DNA of 64,000 bases from Dictyoglomus turgidum DSM 6724 (lineage in GTDB: Bacteria > Dictyoglomota > Dictyoglomia > Dictyoglomales > Dictyoglomaceae). The notes under the pieces were generated by a model. It did not search any database. It was not told the origin of the DNA and saw only the letters and a program-made list of their open reading frames with translations. Shown here piece after piece: positions 8,187 through 17,971 of the stretch (its first letter is position 1; each line of letters opens with the position of its first letter). The stretch covers positions 1,148,723 to 1,212,722 of the forward strand of contig NC_011661.1 of assembly GCF_000021645.1 (NCBI RefSeq), written 5' to 3'. The position numbers were made by a program, and so were the translations under genes.

Positions 8187-9817
8187 TGAGTTTATATAAG
8201 ATTGATACTAATCTCCTAATTAAGCTTTTTGAGTATGCCACTTATGAGTTAGGAAAACATAGAGAAGAAATAGATCTGCTAAATGTATTTCCTGTGCCTG
8301 ATGGGGATACCGGAACTAATATGCTTTATACTATGCAGTCTACTTTGAATGAAATTAAAAAAGTAAAAAACTTGACTATAAAAAACATAGCCGATGCAGC
8401 AATAAGAGGATCCTTAATGGGAGCAAGAGGAAACTCTGGAGTGATCCTTTCTCAGATTATAAGGGGATTTTGCGAAGTTATTAAAAATTGTGATGAAATA
8501 GATGCCAAAATATGGGTTAAGAGTTGGCAAAATGCAACAAGAGTTGCTTATAGGGCAGTTCTTAAACCTACGGAAGGAACTATATTGACAGTATTAAGAG
8601 ATGGAGTAAAAGAAGCGGTATTAGCATTAAGGGAAACTCAAGACATTTTAAAGATAATGGAAAGAACCCTTGAAAAAGCTAAAGAATCCCTTCTAAATAC
8701 TCCTAATTTATTACCTATATTGAAAGAAGCAAAAGTGGTTGATGCAGGAGGACAGGGACTTGTTTGGATCTGGACTGGTTTTTATGAGGCACTTTCCGGA
8801 GTTGAATTAAAGTTGGAAGAGAAAGAGAAACCTACAGTGGAAATAAAAGAAAAACCCGAAAAAGAAGTCTTAGAAAGTTATGTGTTAACTTATCAATATT
8901 GTACTGAATTTATAATAAATTCTCATGAAAACGTTGATTTTACAAACTTTAAGAAATGGCTTGAAACTCAAGGAGATAGTATAGTAACTTCAGAGGCCCC
9001 TGGTCTTTTAAAAGTTCACATTCATACTAATCATCCTGGATTAGTACTTGAGAGAGCATTAGAACTTGGGAGTTTGTCGAGAATAAAGATTGATAATATG
9101 GCTGAGCAACATGAAGAGAGATTAAGAGAAGAAATTTCTGAAGACGAAAAAACACCATTGAAGGATGTTGGCTTTGTAGCTGTCTCTTGGGGAAAGGGAA
9201 TAAACGAAATATTTAAGAGTTTAGGGGTAGATATAATCATAAATGGGGGACAAACGTTAAATCCTAGTGTAGAGGCTCTTTCTAATGCGGTTGAAAAGGT
9301 TCGAGCAAGAAAAGTTTTTATTTTACCTAATAACAAAAACGTGATTTTAGCAGCAAAGCAATTAGAGAATATTCATAAAGATAGGGTAGTTATTATTCCT
9401 ACAAAACATGTCCTTGAGGGTATCAGAGCTCTGTATGATTACAATCCAAGAGATACTTGGGAAGTTGTGAAGGAAAAAATGGAGAAAGCTATGCAAAAAA
9501 TTAAAATAGGGGAGATAACAAGAGCTATAAAAGATTCCTTTTTGAATGGATTAGTTATAAAAGAAGGAAATTTCATTGGCTTAGCTAATGATGAAGTAAA
9601 AGTAGCAGGAGATGATATTTTCGAGATTTCTTTAGATCTTTTAAATTTACTTTTAGACGAAACTTCGGAGCTTATAAGTATATACTATGGAGAGGATATA
9701 ACAAAGGAAGAAGCAGAGAATTTATTATTAAAAATAAAAGAACGATATCCAGAGTACTCTATTGACCTTATATATGGAGGTCAACCTTTTTATTATTATT
9801 ATTTCGGCATAGAATAA
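8183..9817 (+). CDS. DAK2-domain protein, FakA/YloV-like
   Basis: A 544-residue homolog of YloV/FakA, the ATP-binding subunit of fatty acid kinase, which phosphorylates fatty acids carried by FakB. The N-terminal DhaL-like (DAK2) domain shows NVFPVPDGDTGTNM (residues 34-47), with the metal-binding Asp cluster, and SLMGARGNSGVILSQI. The C-terminal half is the FakA-specific region, including AVSWGKGINEIFKSLG. ATG 8183 gives an ATGA junction with the upstream gene and has SD GGAAGAAGAGGT. No DegV/FakB gene is seen in the window, so the partner must be elsewhere. Confidence 0.88.
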   Translation: MMSLYKIDTNLLIKLFEYATYELGKHREEIDLLNVFPVPDGDTGTNMLYTMQSTLNEIKKVKNLTIKNIADAAIRGSLMGARGNSGVILSQIIRGFCEVIKNCDEIDAKIWVKSWQNATRVAYRAVLKPTEGTILTVLRDGVKEAVLALRETQDILKIMERTLEKAKESLLNTPNLLPILKEAKVVDAGGQGLVWIWTGFYEALSGVELKLEEKEKPTVEIKEKPEKEVLESYVLTYQYCTEFIINSHENVDFTNFKKWLETQGDSIVTSEAPGLLKVHIHTNHPGLVLERALELGSLSRIKIDNMAEQHEERLREEISEDEKTPLKDVGFVAVSWGKGINEIFKSLGVDIIINGGQTLNPSVEALSNAVEKVRARKVFILPNNKNVILAAKQLENIHKDRVVIIPTKHVLEGIRALYDYNPRDTWEVVKEKMEKAMQKIKIGEITRAIKDSFLNGLVIKEGNFIGLANDEVKVAGDDIFEISLDLLNLLLDETSELISIYYGEDITKEEAENLLLKIKERYPEYSIDLIYGGQPFYYYYFGIE

Positions 9818-9827
9818 ACCTATAATA

Positions 9828-12167
9828 ATGCCTACAGAGATAAAACTTCTTAAGGGACTCAAAAACATTTTAGAAAATGAAATCTCTTCTAATTTTTCTG
9901 ATAAGAGTATTAAATATGGATTAGAAAAGGCACTTGCTGTAGCTCTTAAACAGTTTCCTCTTTGGAATGGTTTTTGGACTCAAAAGGTCTTGGACCTAAT
10001 AAAGGATTATTCCAAAAGGACTTATGAGGAAAGAGCACAAGCGGTAGTAAGGATTAAGGATATTATTGAAAGAGCAATAGAATTCTATACCGATGAAAAT
10101 TTCTGGGAGAAATCTGTTCAGTTTGCAAAAGGGGTTGGTCCTCACAGAGCTAAGCTCTTAAATAGACTTGAAATACATACTATTTATGATTTAATTACCT
10201 ATTATCCACGGGATTATGACGATAGGTCTAAATTAAAGAAGATTTCAGAAATAAAACCTGGTGAGAGGGTGACCATAAAAGTAAAAATTATAGATTATGA
10301 AGAAACAAAAACCCTTTACAAAAAGATCCCTATAATAAAGGCAAAGATAAGCGACAATACAGGATGGGCATATGCAGTATGGTATGGACAGAAGTATATT
10401 AAGCAGGTTCTTCCACCTGGTACAGAGCTTCTTATCTCTGGAGAAGCCAAAAGGCTCCTAAAACACATAGAGTTTGAAAATCCTGAATATGAGACTTTGG
10501 ATGAGGGGGAAGATAAGGAGTTTTTAAACGTAGGAAGAATAGTACCTATTTATTCGTTAACTTCTGGTCTTACTCAAAAAGTCCTGCGAAAAATCATATA
10601 CGATGCATTGACAGATTATTCTATTTTTCTTGAAGATCCTTTACCTAAGTATTTGAGAGAAAAATATAATCTTATGGATAAACCTGTAAGTGTATGGGAG
10701 AAGCATTTTCCAACCTCTTTCCTAACTATGGCAAGTGCATCCAAGAGGATAACCTTTGAAGAATTATTCTTTTTACAGCTTAATCTTGCAAAAAAGAGGA
10801 GAGAGATAGAGGAATTATCTGCTCCTGTCTTTAATATTCAAAGTGAATTGGTAGAAAAATTCTTAGGCTCTTTACCCTTTAAGTTAACAAAAGCTCAGGA
10901 AAAGGTATGGGAAGAGATAAAAAAGGATTTGTCTTCAGGAAGACCTATGCATAGGCTTTTACAAGGAGATGTAGGTTCGGGTAAAACAGTAATTGCAGCT
11001 CTTGCTACAATCCTTGCTTATGATAATGGATATCAGACCGCTTTTATGGTGCCCACAGAAATCTTAGCAGAGCAACATTATAATAGGCTCAAGAATATTT
11101 TTGAACCCTTAGGCATAAAAATAGCATTACTGACTAGCAGTACCCCTAAAAAGGAAAAAACTTATATTTATCTTGATCTTGCAGAAGGGAAACTTCCAGT
11201 AGTGATAGGAACCCATGCTTTGATTCAAGAAGAGGTGACTTTTAAAAAGTTAGGTTTGGTAATCATAGATGAACAACATAGATTTGGCGTAATACAAAGG
11301 GCAAAGCTATGGAAAAAAGGTGAAGCTCCACATCTCCTTGTAATGACCGCAACTCCTATTCCTAGGTCTCTTGCCTTGGTACTTTATGGAGAATTAGATA
11401 TCTCTATAATTGACGAGCTTCCTCCTGGGAGAAAGCCTGTTATAACTTATCTCTTCTCTAAAAAGGAAAGAAGAAAGGTCTATTCTTTTGTAGAAAAGGA
11501 AATTGAGAAAGGCAAGCAGGCTTTTGTAGTGTGCCCATTAATAGAGGAATCAGAGAAGTTAGAGGCAGAATCCGCAAAAAAACTATACGAAGAACTAAAA
11601 AAATTTTTTCCAAGATTTAATATAGGTCTAATTCACGGGTTAGTACCAAGAGAAGAAAGGACAAGAATAATGGAGGAGTTTCAAAAGGGAGAAATACAAA
11701 TTCTTGTTGCTACAACAGTTATAGAGGTGGGTGTAGATATACCTAATGCATCTATAATGGTTATAGAAAACGCAGATAGATTTGGACTTGCCCAACTTCA
11801 TCAATTGAGGGGAAGAGTGGGAAGGGGAAGCGAACAATCTTATTGTTTTCTTATTGCAGATCTGAAGGGTGAAAATGCTAAAGAGAGATTAAAAGTAATG
11901 GTAGAAACTAATGATGGATTTGTTATAGCTAATAAAGATTTGGAAATAAGAGGCCCAGGAGAATTTTTTGGAACAAAACAACATGGTACTTTAGATGTTC
12001 TTTTTGTAGATTTAACAAAAGATATGAAACTTTTTGAGATAGCGAGAAATGAAGCTTTTGAGGTCATAAAAAATCAGAATGAAAGAATAGAGGAATATGA
12101 GAAAGTTTTATTGAATAAATGGCTAAATAAATATCTAAGGGGAGAGTTAAAAGAAATTGTCCTCTGA
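9828..12167 (+). CDS. recG: ATP-dependent DNA helicase RecG
   Basis: A 779-residue branch-migration helicase for stalled forks and recombination intermediates. After an N-terminal extension of about 100 residues comes the wedge/OB region (GVGPHRAKLLNRL, residue 103 onward). The superfamily 2 motifs follow: Walker A GDVGSGKT (380-387), DEQH box (481-484), TATPIPRSLA, and motif VI QLRGRVGRG. The length and N-terminal extension resemble Thermotoga RecG more than E. coli RecG (693). It follows the FakA-like gene by 10 bases, the same order as yloV...recG in Bacillus. Confidence 0.96.
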   Translation: MPTEIKLLKGLKNILENEISSNFSDKSIKYGLEKALAVALKQFPLWNGFWTQKVLDLIKDYSKRTYEERAQAVVRIKDIIERAIEFYTDENFWEKSVQFAKGVGPHRAKLLNRLEIHTIYDLITYYPRDYDDRSKLKKISEIKPGERVTIKVKIIDYEETKTLYKKIPIIKAKISDNTGWAYAVWYGQKYIKQVLPPGTELLISGEAKRLLKHIEFENPEYETLDEGEDKEFLNVGRIVPIYSLTSGLTQKVLRKIIYDALTDYSIFLEDPLPKYLREKYNLMDKPVSVWEKHFPTSFLTMASASKRITFEELFFLQLNLAKKRREIEELSAPVFNIQSELVEKFLGSLPFKLTKAQEKVWEEIKKDLSSGRPMHRLLQGDVGSGKTVIAALATILAYDNGYQTAFMVPTEILAEQHYNRLKNIFEPLGIKIALLTSSTPKKEKTYIYLDLAEGKLPVVIGTHALIQEEVTFKKLGLVIIDEQHRFGVIQRAKLWKKGEAPHLLVMTATPIPRSLALVLYGELDISIIDELPPGRKPVITYLFSKKERRKVYSFVEKEIEKGKQAFVVCPLIEESEKLEAESAKKLYEELKKFFPRFNIGLIHGLVPREERTRIMEEFQKGEIQILVATTVIEVGVDIPNASIMVIENADRFGLAQLHQLRGRVGRGSEQSYCFLIADLKGENAKERLKVMVETNDGFVIANKDLEIRGPGEFFGTKQHGTLDVLFVDLTKDMKLFEIARNEAFEVIKNQNERIEEYEKVLLNKWLNKYLRGELKEIVL

Positions 12168-12714
12168 AATAAAAGTCTCGGGAGGCTTTTTAAAAGATAA
12201 AAAAGTAAAAGTTTTGAGACAAGGAAATTATAGGATTACTATGGAACAAGTAAGAAGGTCTATGTTTAATATTATATCCGAAAAGGTTTTGGGAAGTTTT
12301 TTCCTTGATCTTTTTGCAGGTTCTGGTATTGTAGGTATTGAAGCTATAAGTTATGGAGCAGAAAAATCTGTATTCGTGGAGAATCACATTCATGCAGTAA
12401 AACTTCTAAGGGAAAACCTTAAAAATCTTGGAATACAAGAAAAAACTAAAGTAATATATAAAGATGTTTTTGAATTTCTAAATAAAACTCCAGAGGAGAA
12501 GTATGATATCATATTTGCAGATCCGCCGTATGAATTGAGCGAAAAGATTTTAAATGTGGTAGAATATGTCAATAATTATAACTGGCTAAAGATTGATGGT
12601 ATATTGATCATAGAGCATCATAAAAAGACAATTTTACCAGATGATCTTTTTAATTTGTCTAAATTTTTAGAAAAAAATTATGGTGAGACCGTACTGTCCT
12701 TTTATAAATATTAA
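12157..12714 (+). CDS. rsmD: 16S rRNA (guanine966-N2)-methyltransferase RsmD
   Basis: A 185-residue methyltransferase. It has the RsmD N-terminus (ISGGFLKDKKV-like), the SAM-binding motif FLDLFAGSGIVGIEA, and the catalytic DPPY at residues 122-125. It methylates G966 of 16S rRNA in the assembling 30S subunit. It starts with TTG at 12157, overlapping recG by 11 bases, with SD GGGGAGAG. The order recG/rsmD/coaD is common in Firmicutes. Confidence 0.92.
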   Translation: MSSEIKVSGGFLKDKKVKVLRQGNYRITMEQVRRSMFNIISEKVLGSFFLDLFAGSGIVGIEAISYGAEKSVFVENHIHAVKLLRENLKNLGIQEKTKVIYKDVFEFLNKTPEEKYDIIFADPPYELSEKILNVVEYVNNYNWLKIDGILIIEHHKKTILPDDLFNLSKFLEKNYGETVLSFYKY

Positions 12715-12726
12715 GGGAGATAAAAA

Positions 12727-13209
12727 ATGATAAAAGCTGTTTATCCTGGAAGTTTTGATCCTGTTACTAACGGACATATTGATATCATACAAAGGGGAGC
12801 AAAAATTTACGATGAGGTCATAGTTCTTGTGGCCGAAAATATATCTAAAACTCCTCTTTTCTCTCTTGAAGAAAGACTTGACATGTTGAGGCACTCATTA
12901 AAAGACATACCAAATGTTAAAATAGACCACTTCAGTGGATTGTTAGTAGATTATCTAAAAAAAATTGATGTGAAAATTATAATAAGAGGTCTTAGGGCGG
13001 TTTCTGATTTTGAGTATGAATTTCAGCAAGCTTTAACTAATAAAAAGTTATATCCAGAGTGTGAGACCGTTTTCTTAGTAAGTGATTTGAAATATACCTT
13101 TTTAAGTTCAAGTATGGTTAAAGAGATTGCAAAATTTGGAGGCTGCATAAAGGGACTTGTTCCTGATTATGTAGCTGAAAAACTTTATGAGAAATTTAAA
13201 GTTAAGTAA
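12727..13209 (+). CDS. coaD: Phosphopantetheine adenylyltransferase
   Basis: Converts 4'-phosphopantetheine and ATP to dephospho-CoA, the penultimate step of CoA synthesis. The 160-residue protein opens with YPGSFDPVTNGHIDII, containing the nucleotidyltransferase T/HxGH motif (residues 14-17). A later KYTFLSSSMVKEIA carries the ISSTxIR-equivalent. Standard length and conserved neighbour rsmD make the call secure. Confidence 0.96.
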   Translation: MIKAVYPGSFDPVTNGHIDIIQRGAKIYDEVIVLVAENISKTPLFSLEERLDMLRHSLKDIPNVKIDHFSGLLVDYLKKIDVKIIIRGLRAVSDFEYEFQQALTNKKLYPECETVFLVSDLKYTFLSSSMVKEIAKFGGCIKGLVPDYVAEKLYEKFKVK

Positions 13210-13225
13210 AGAGGTTTAGTAAAAT

Positions 13226-13663
13226 ATGGAAGAAATTATAAAGACTTTAAAGGAGTTAAGAGATATTCTTGAAAATTCACCTGCTATTCCTGTGTGGGAT
13301 AAGGTTCTTTTGGATAAAGACAGATTAATGGAACTAATTGAAAAACTTGATAAATCCATACCTGAGGAATTTTATGAGGCAAAAAAAATAGTGGAAAATA
13401 AAGAGAAGATTATAAATAAAGCCTATATAGAGGCAGAAGAAATAATAAAGCAAGCTCAAAAAGAAGCTGAAATACTTGTAAGTAGCAATAATATCACCCT
13501 TGAGGCTCAAAAAAGAGCAGAGGATATAATTAGAAATGCAAAAAAGGAAGCAGAAGAAATAAAAAAGGAAATGGACGCCTATATTGAGAGTTTATTAACT
13601 AAGGTAGAAGATCTTCTAAAAAAAGAAATAGAGCTTATAAGAAAGTGCAGATCAGAATTGTAA
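13226..13663 (+). CDS. Coiled-coil protein of unknown function after coaD
   Basis: A 145-residue, charged, almost wholly helical protein. From about residue 45 to 140 it has heptad-like repeats rich in E, K, A and I (for example EAEEIIKQAQKEAEILV and AEDIIRNAKKEAEEIKK), resembling the b subunit of ATP synthase or DivIVA-type stalks. There is no membrane segment and no recognisable catalytic motif. Similar small coiled-coil genes follow coaD in some clostridia. It overlaps the next gene by 19 bases, which suggests translational coupling. No function is claimed. Confidence 0.7.
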   Translation: MEEIIKTLKELRDILENSPAIPVWDKVLLDKDRLMELIEKLDKSIPEEFYEAKKIVENKEKIINKAYIEAEEIIKQAQKEAEILVSSNNITLEAQKRAEDIIRNAKKEAEEIKKEMDAYIESLLTKVEDLLKKEIELIRKCRSEL

Positions 13664-14259
13664 TAGTGATTATTGGGTTTTTTTTAATTTTAGAAATTTT
13701 AGCCTCTTTCTTTGTATATTTTGACGAAGGTAAAGTTGTAAATGTTAAAGAATTGTTTTTAAATATTCCAGAAGATTTTCCGTCAAATTTTTACATATTA
13801 GTTCTAAAGGCAAAAAATCCACATTTCTATGATTTCTTCTACCATCTTATTTTGGGAGATCTCTATTCTTACTCTCAAGTTTCTAAATACAAATTAGTAA
13901 AGTTTGAAGGGTTTAATGTAAAAGATGAAGTTCAATTTTATGGTAGATCAGAAATGTTGTGTTTGATTTTAGCTTTTTGGGCTTATAAAAAGGGCCTTAA
14001 ATTCTCTGATAACTTAAAAATAGGCGTAATTGGAGATGTTTCAAAGGAGGGAGAAGTCTTATCTGTGGCGGGAGCAAGTATTAAGTACTCTACAGCCTTA
14101 GAGAATGATATAAATATTTTAATAGCACCTATCCAAAATAAGAAAGAAATAAAAAATTTTGATAATAAAAGTTTATACTGTCTTTTTGTGCGCCATGTAG
14201 AGGATGCAAAAAAGAATTTATTAAAGTTTGTTTCTCCTAAGGTTGTCAATGTTAAATAA
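13645..14259 (+). CDS. Small membrane-anchored Lon-like (S16-type) protein, no PDZ domain
   Basis: A 204-residue protein with one N-terminal membrane segment (about residues 3-25) followed by a region that aligns by eye to the C-terminal half of the Lon protease domain. Ser102 (in GRSEM) sits where Lon has the catalytic Ser, and Lys147 lies 45 residues later; the spacing in E. coli Lon is 43. Between them GDVSKEGEVLSVAG matches Lon GEITLRGQVLPIGG, and IAPIQN matches LIPFEN. Bacillus YlbL, an anchored PDZ-Lon protein, is encoded near rsmD and coaD, so this may be its counterpart without the PDZ domain. The start is GTG 13645 inside the previous gene; GTG 13666 is an alternative. Protease activity is inferred only. 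Confidence 0.68.
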   Translation: MQIRIVIVIIGFFLILEILASFFVYFDEGKVVNVKELFLNIPEDFPSNFYILVLKAKNPHFYDFFYHLILGDLYSYSQVSKYKLVKFEGFNVKDEVQFYGRSEMLCLILAFWAYKKGLKFSDNLKIGVIGDVSKEGEVLSVAGASIKYSTALENDINILIAPIQNKKEIKNFDNKSLYCLFVRHVEDAKKNLLKFVSPKVVNVK

Positions 14260-14272
14260 TTTGTGTTAAAAT
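14243..14272 (+). promoter_or_regulatory. Probable promoter for rpsO-pnp
   Basis: TTGTCA (14243-14248) and TAAAAT (14267-14272), 18 bases apart, overlap the end of the Lon-like gene. A slightly shifted -10, TATAAC, is also possible. Transcription would begin around 14279, right at the foot of the hairpin described next. Confidence 0.6.
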
Positions 14273-14280
14273 ATAACTAA

Positions 14281-14320
14281 CCTATAGTGATGGGTTACCA
14301 TTACTATAGGCGATTTTTTG
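14281..14320 (+). terminator. Hairpin plus T-run in the rpsO leader (terminator or attenuator)
   Basis: CCTATAGTGATGG (14281-14293) pairs with CCATTACTATAGG (14298-14310) through a GTTA loop: 13 pairs with one G-U. It is followed by CGATTTTTTG. This looks like an intrinsic terminator, yet it lies downstream of the likely rpsO promoter. It could end the upstream operon, attenuate rpsO, or be an S15-responsive leader element. Confidence 0.7.
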
Positions 14321-14341
14321 TAATATAAAAGGAGGTAAAGT

Positions 14342-14611
14342 ATGGCTCTAACGAAGGAAGAAAAAAGACAGATCATTGAAAAATTCAGATTAAATGAGAA
14401 TGATTCTGGATCACCAGAGGTACAAATTGCATTACTTACAGAAAGAATAAAAAAGCTTACAGAACATTTAAAGGTACATAAAAAGGATTATCATTCTCGT
14501 GTAGGACTACTTAAAATGATTGGCCGTAGAAGAAAATTACTTAAATATTTACAAGAAAAAGATTTTGAAAGGTATAAGAAACTAATACAAGAGCTGGGGT
14601 TAAGAAAGTAG
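14342..14611 (+). CDS. rpsO: Ribosomal protein S15
   Basis: An 89-residue primary 16S rRNA-binding protein of the 30S subunit. The family pattern is clear: F.....[16 protein letters not shown]...L..HLK.H.KD.HSR.GL..M.GRR..LL.YL. The SD AAAGGAGG precedes the ATG. S15 represses its own mRNA in several bacteria, so the leader hairpin upstream is of interest. pnp follows by 6 bases, the classic rpsO-pnp pair. Confidence 0.98.
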   Translation: MALTKEEKRQIIEKFRLNENDSGSPEVQIALLTERIKKLTEHLKVHKKDYHSRVGLLKMIGRRRKLLKYLQEKDFERYKKLIQELGLRK

Positions 14612-14617
14612 TAAATT

Positions 14618-16699
14618 ATGCGACAGACATATTCATTTAAAAAGGATTTTGCAGGAAAGACATTAAAAATTGACATAGGAAAGGTTGCTTGGCAAGCTAC
14701 AGGAGCTGCTCTTGTGCAGTATGGGGAAACCACTGTACTTGTTACAGTAGTTGCCTCTGAAGAGAAGAAAGAAGATGTTGATTTTTTCCCTTTAACGGTC
14801 GAGTATGTGGAGAGATTATATGCTGCTGGGAAAATTCCAGGAGGATTTTTTAAAAGAGAGGGAAAACCTACAGAGCCTGAGATTCTATTTGCTAGGTTAA
14901 TTGATAGACCTCTAAGGCCATTATTCTCAAAGGACTTTAGAAACGAAGTCCAAGTAATAGTAACAGTACTCTCTTACGATCATGAAAACTCTACAGATAT
15001 ACCCTCTATAATTGGTGCTTCTTGTGCCATAATGCTTGCGGGATTACCCTTTAAGGGTCCCATCGGAGCAGTAAGAGTGGGTTGGGATGGTAAAGAATGG
15101 TATATAAATCCGTCGGTTGCTTTAAGTAATTCTTTACTTCTTGATTTGGTTGTAGCTGGCACAAAAGATGCTGTCTTAATGATAGAGGGTGATGGAAAAG
15201 AGGTACCAGAAGAGATCTTCTTAGAAGGAATAATAAGAGCTCACGAACAAATAGGAGAAGTTATTAATTTTCAAGAAGAAATTTTGTCCATGGTAAATCC
15301 TGTTCCTTTTAACTATGAGCCTTTTGTAGTGAATGAAAACTTAAAGAAAGATGTGTTGGAATATGTCACTGTTGATCAGATAAGAGATGCTATTTTCACT
15401 CCAAGTAAGTCTGAAAGACAAAAGGCTCTTGAAGATCTTAAAAAGAGAGTAATAGAACATTTTAAGCCTATTTATGGAGAGATAACAGCGCAGATTGATG
15501 AGATAATCAATCAAGAGGCGAAAGCAATATTAACTAAAGTGATCCTTGAAGAGAAAAGAAGAGTTGATGGTAGAAGACTTAATGAGTTGAGACCTGTAAG
15601 TTGTGAGGTCGGAGTTTTAAGTAGAGTACATGGCTCTGCTCTCTTTCAGAGGGGAGAAACTCAAGTTCTTTCTGTGGTAACTTTGGGGGCTGGAGAAGAA
15701 CAGATAATAGAAAGTGTTATAGAGAGCGAGCCTAAGAGATATATTCACCATTACAATTTTCCACCCTTTTCGGTTGGAGAGGCAAAACCCCTTAGAGGTC
15801 CTAAGAGAAGAGAGATAGGCCATGGAGCTCTTGCAGAAAGAGCATTGCTTCCTCTTATTCCTAAGGAAGAAGAATTTCCTTATACAATTAGAGTTGTCTC
15901 TGAAGTATTAAGTTCCAATGGTTCTACCTCTATGGCAAGTGTTTGTGGTAGTAGTCTCTCTCTGATGGATGCAGGTGTTCCTATAAAAACTCATGTAGCT
16001 GGAGTAGCTATGGGATTAATTAAGGAAGGAGAGAAATTTGAAGTACTTACAGATATCCAAGGACTTGAAGATGCTTTAGGAGGTATGGATTTTAAAATAG
16101 CTGGAACTAAAAATGGCATTACAGCAGTGCAATTGGATATTAAAGTAGATGGACTATCTTATGAAATTATTGAAAAGACTTTGAAACAAGCAAAAGAAGC
16201 AAGATATCAAATTCTTGACATAATGGAGAAAACTATTTCTCAACCGAGACCAGAAATTTCTCCATATGCACCACGAATAATGGTTTTAGAAATTAATCCA
16301 AATAAGATTGGAGACCTAATTGGTCCCAGCGGAAAGAATATAAAAAAGATAATTGAAGAAACTCATACAACTATAAATATAAAACCTGAGGGATTAGTTT
16401 ATATTTCAGCACCAGATCAAGAATCTGCAGAAAAAGCTGCTCAAATGGTACAAGAGTATACAAGAGATATTAAAGAAGGAGATATCTTCTTAGGAAAAGT
16501 TATAAGGGTTACAGATTATGGTGCTTTTGTAGAGATATTGCCAGGTAAAATAGGGCTTCTTCATATCTCAAAATATAAGACTACAGGAACAGGTAAAAAT
16601 CAGACAAGGGAAGAAATTAATTTAGGAGATGAAATTCTTATAAAGGTGGATTCTATAGATCCCAGTGGGAGAATAAGCTTAAGTAGAAAAGACCTTTAA
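14618..16699 (+). CDS. pnp: Polyribonucleotide nucleotidyltransferase (PNPase)
   Basis: A 693-residue 3'-5' phosphorolytic exoribonuclease and RNA-degradation enzyme. It has two RNase PH domains, the first with [12 protein letters not shown] and the second with [13 protein letters not shown] and [17 protein letters not shown] domain follows ([15 protein letters not shown]), then a C-terminal S1 domain ([18 protein letters not shown]). Length and domain order are standard. It has no strong SD and may depend on coupling to rpsO. Confidence 0.97.
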
Positions 16700-16707
16700 T
16701 TTGGTAG

Positions 16708-17970
16708 ATGAATATATCTGAGATTGAGTTAAAAAATGGCCTAAAAATTATTCATGACTATATACTCTCAAGAAAGACCATAAATATAATTGTAGCAATT
16801 AAGGTAGGCTCAAGGCATGAGGAGAAGATAGAACATGGTCTTGCTCATTTTGTGGAACATCTTTTGTTTAAGAATAACTCTGGAAGGGGTATAGATGAGA
16901 TACGAAAGGAAATTGATCGGTTAGGTGGAGAGCTTGATGCTTTCACGACTAAAGAAACCACTTACTTTACATTAAAGATTTTAAGTTATCATTTTGTCTC
17001 AGGAGTAAAGCTTCTTAGTGATATTATTTTAAGGCCAAGGTTCTCTGAAGAAGAGATAAACTTGGAAAAGTCTGTAGTTAGAGAAGAGATTAGAATGTAT
17101 AAAGATTCGCCAGAAGAATTGGTATTTGATAATTTCTTTAAGGCTTCTTGGGATAGTCATCCTTTAGTGAGAGAAATATTAGGTACTGAGAAGTCAGTGT
17201 CAAATTTTAATAAAGATCTCGTAATTTCCTTTTATAATAAACATTATAAATTAAATAACATGATTATTGGGATTAGCGGGGATGTTCCTTCAAAAAGGAT
17301 AGAAGAGGTTCTTGATTTTTATTTTACCCAAAACACCTCAAGTAAATTCTTAATCTCAAGTGCTCAAAAACCACCTAAATATAGACCAAAATCAGTTTTT
17401 TTAAAGCGAAATTTTGAACAAGTACAAATTCTTTGGGGGACAGAGGGATATGTCCCTGGAGACCCTAATAGAGAATCTCTTGCTTTACTTTCGGTAAGTC
17501 TTGGAGGAGGTATTAGTTCGAGACTATTTAGGGAGTTAAGAGAAAAAAGGGGACTTGTTTATAGTGTAGAGACCCATATTTTAAGTTTTAAAGATGCTTC
17601 TTTATTTGGTATTTATACTGCTACTGCACCTCAAACAGTGGTTGAGACCTTTAAAACTTTAGCTCAGGAGAAAGAAAAATTAATTAAAGAAGGTTTATCA
17701 AAAGAAGAGCTAGATCTTGCTAAGAGGCAAACTATAAATAGTATTTTAATGGCTATTGAAAGTCCTTCTCAGCGGTTATTTTATCTTATAGACTCTTATA
17801 TTACTTATGGAAAAATTGTCCCTTGGACTGATAAAATAAAGAAAATAAGAAAAGTGACTTTAGAAGATATCAATAGTACGATAAAAGATATATTTAGTAA
17901 GCCCTTTGCTATGTCTGTGGTAGGTCCTATAAATTCTCAACATAAAGAGATTTTAAAGGGGGAAGTATAA
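16708..17970 (+). CDS. M16-family zinc metallopeptidase (YmxG/PqqL-like)
   Basis: A 420-residue peptidase with the inverted zinc motif HFVEH (His47, Glu50, His51), and a downstream Glu in the [11 protein letters not shown] segment as likely third ligand. The C-terminal half carries the second M16 domain, including [18 protein letters not shown], which completes the substrate chamber. Similar genes follow pnp in many Firmicutes (ymxG in Bacillus). It starts 8 bases after pnp and dapB follows after one base. The substrate is unknown. Confidence 0.92.
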   Translation: MNISEIELKNGLKIIHDYILSRKTINIIVAIKVGSRHEEKIEHGLAHFVEHLLFKNNSGRGIDEIRKEIDRLGGELDAFTTKETTYFTLKILSYHFVSGVKLLSDIILRPRFSEEEINLEKSVVREEIRMYKDSPEELVFDNFFKASWDSHPLVREILGTEKSVSNFNKDLVISFYNKHYKLNNMIIGISGDVPSKRIEEVLDFYFTQNTSSKFLISSAQKPPKYRPKSVFLKRNFEQVQILWGTEGYVPGDPNRESLALLSVSLGGGISSRLFRELREKRGLVYSVETHILSFKDASLFGIYTATAPQTVVETFKTLAQEKEKLIKEGLSKEELDLAKRQTINSILMAIESPSQRLFYLIDSYITYGKIVPWTDKIKKIRKVTLEDINSTIKDIFSKPFAMSVVGPINSQHKEILKGEV

Positions 17971-17971
17971 A

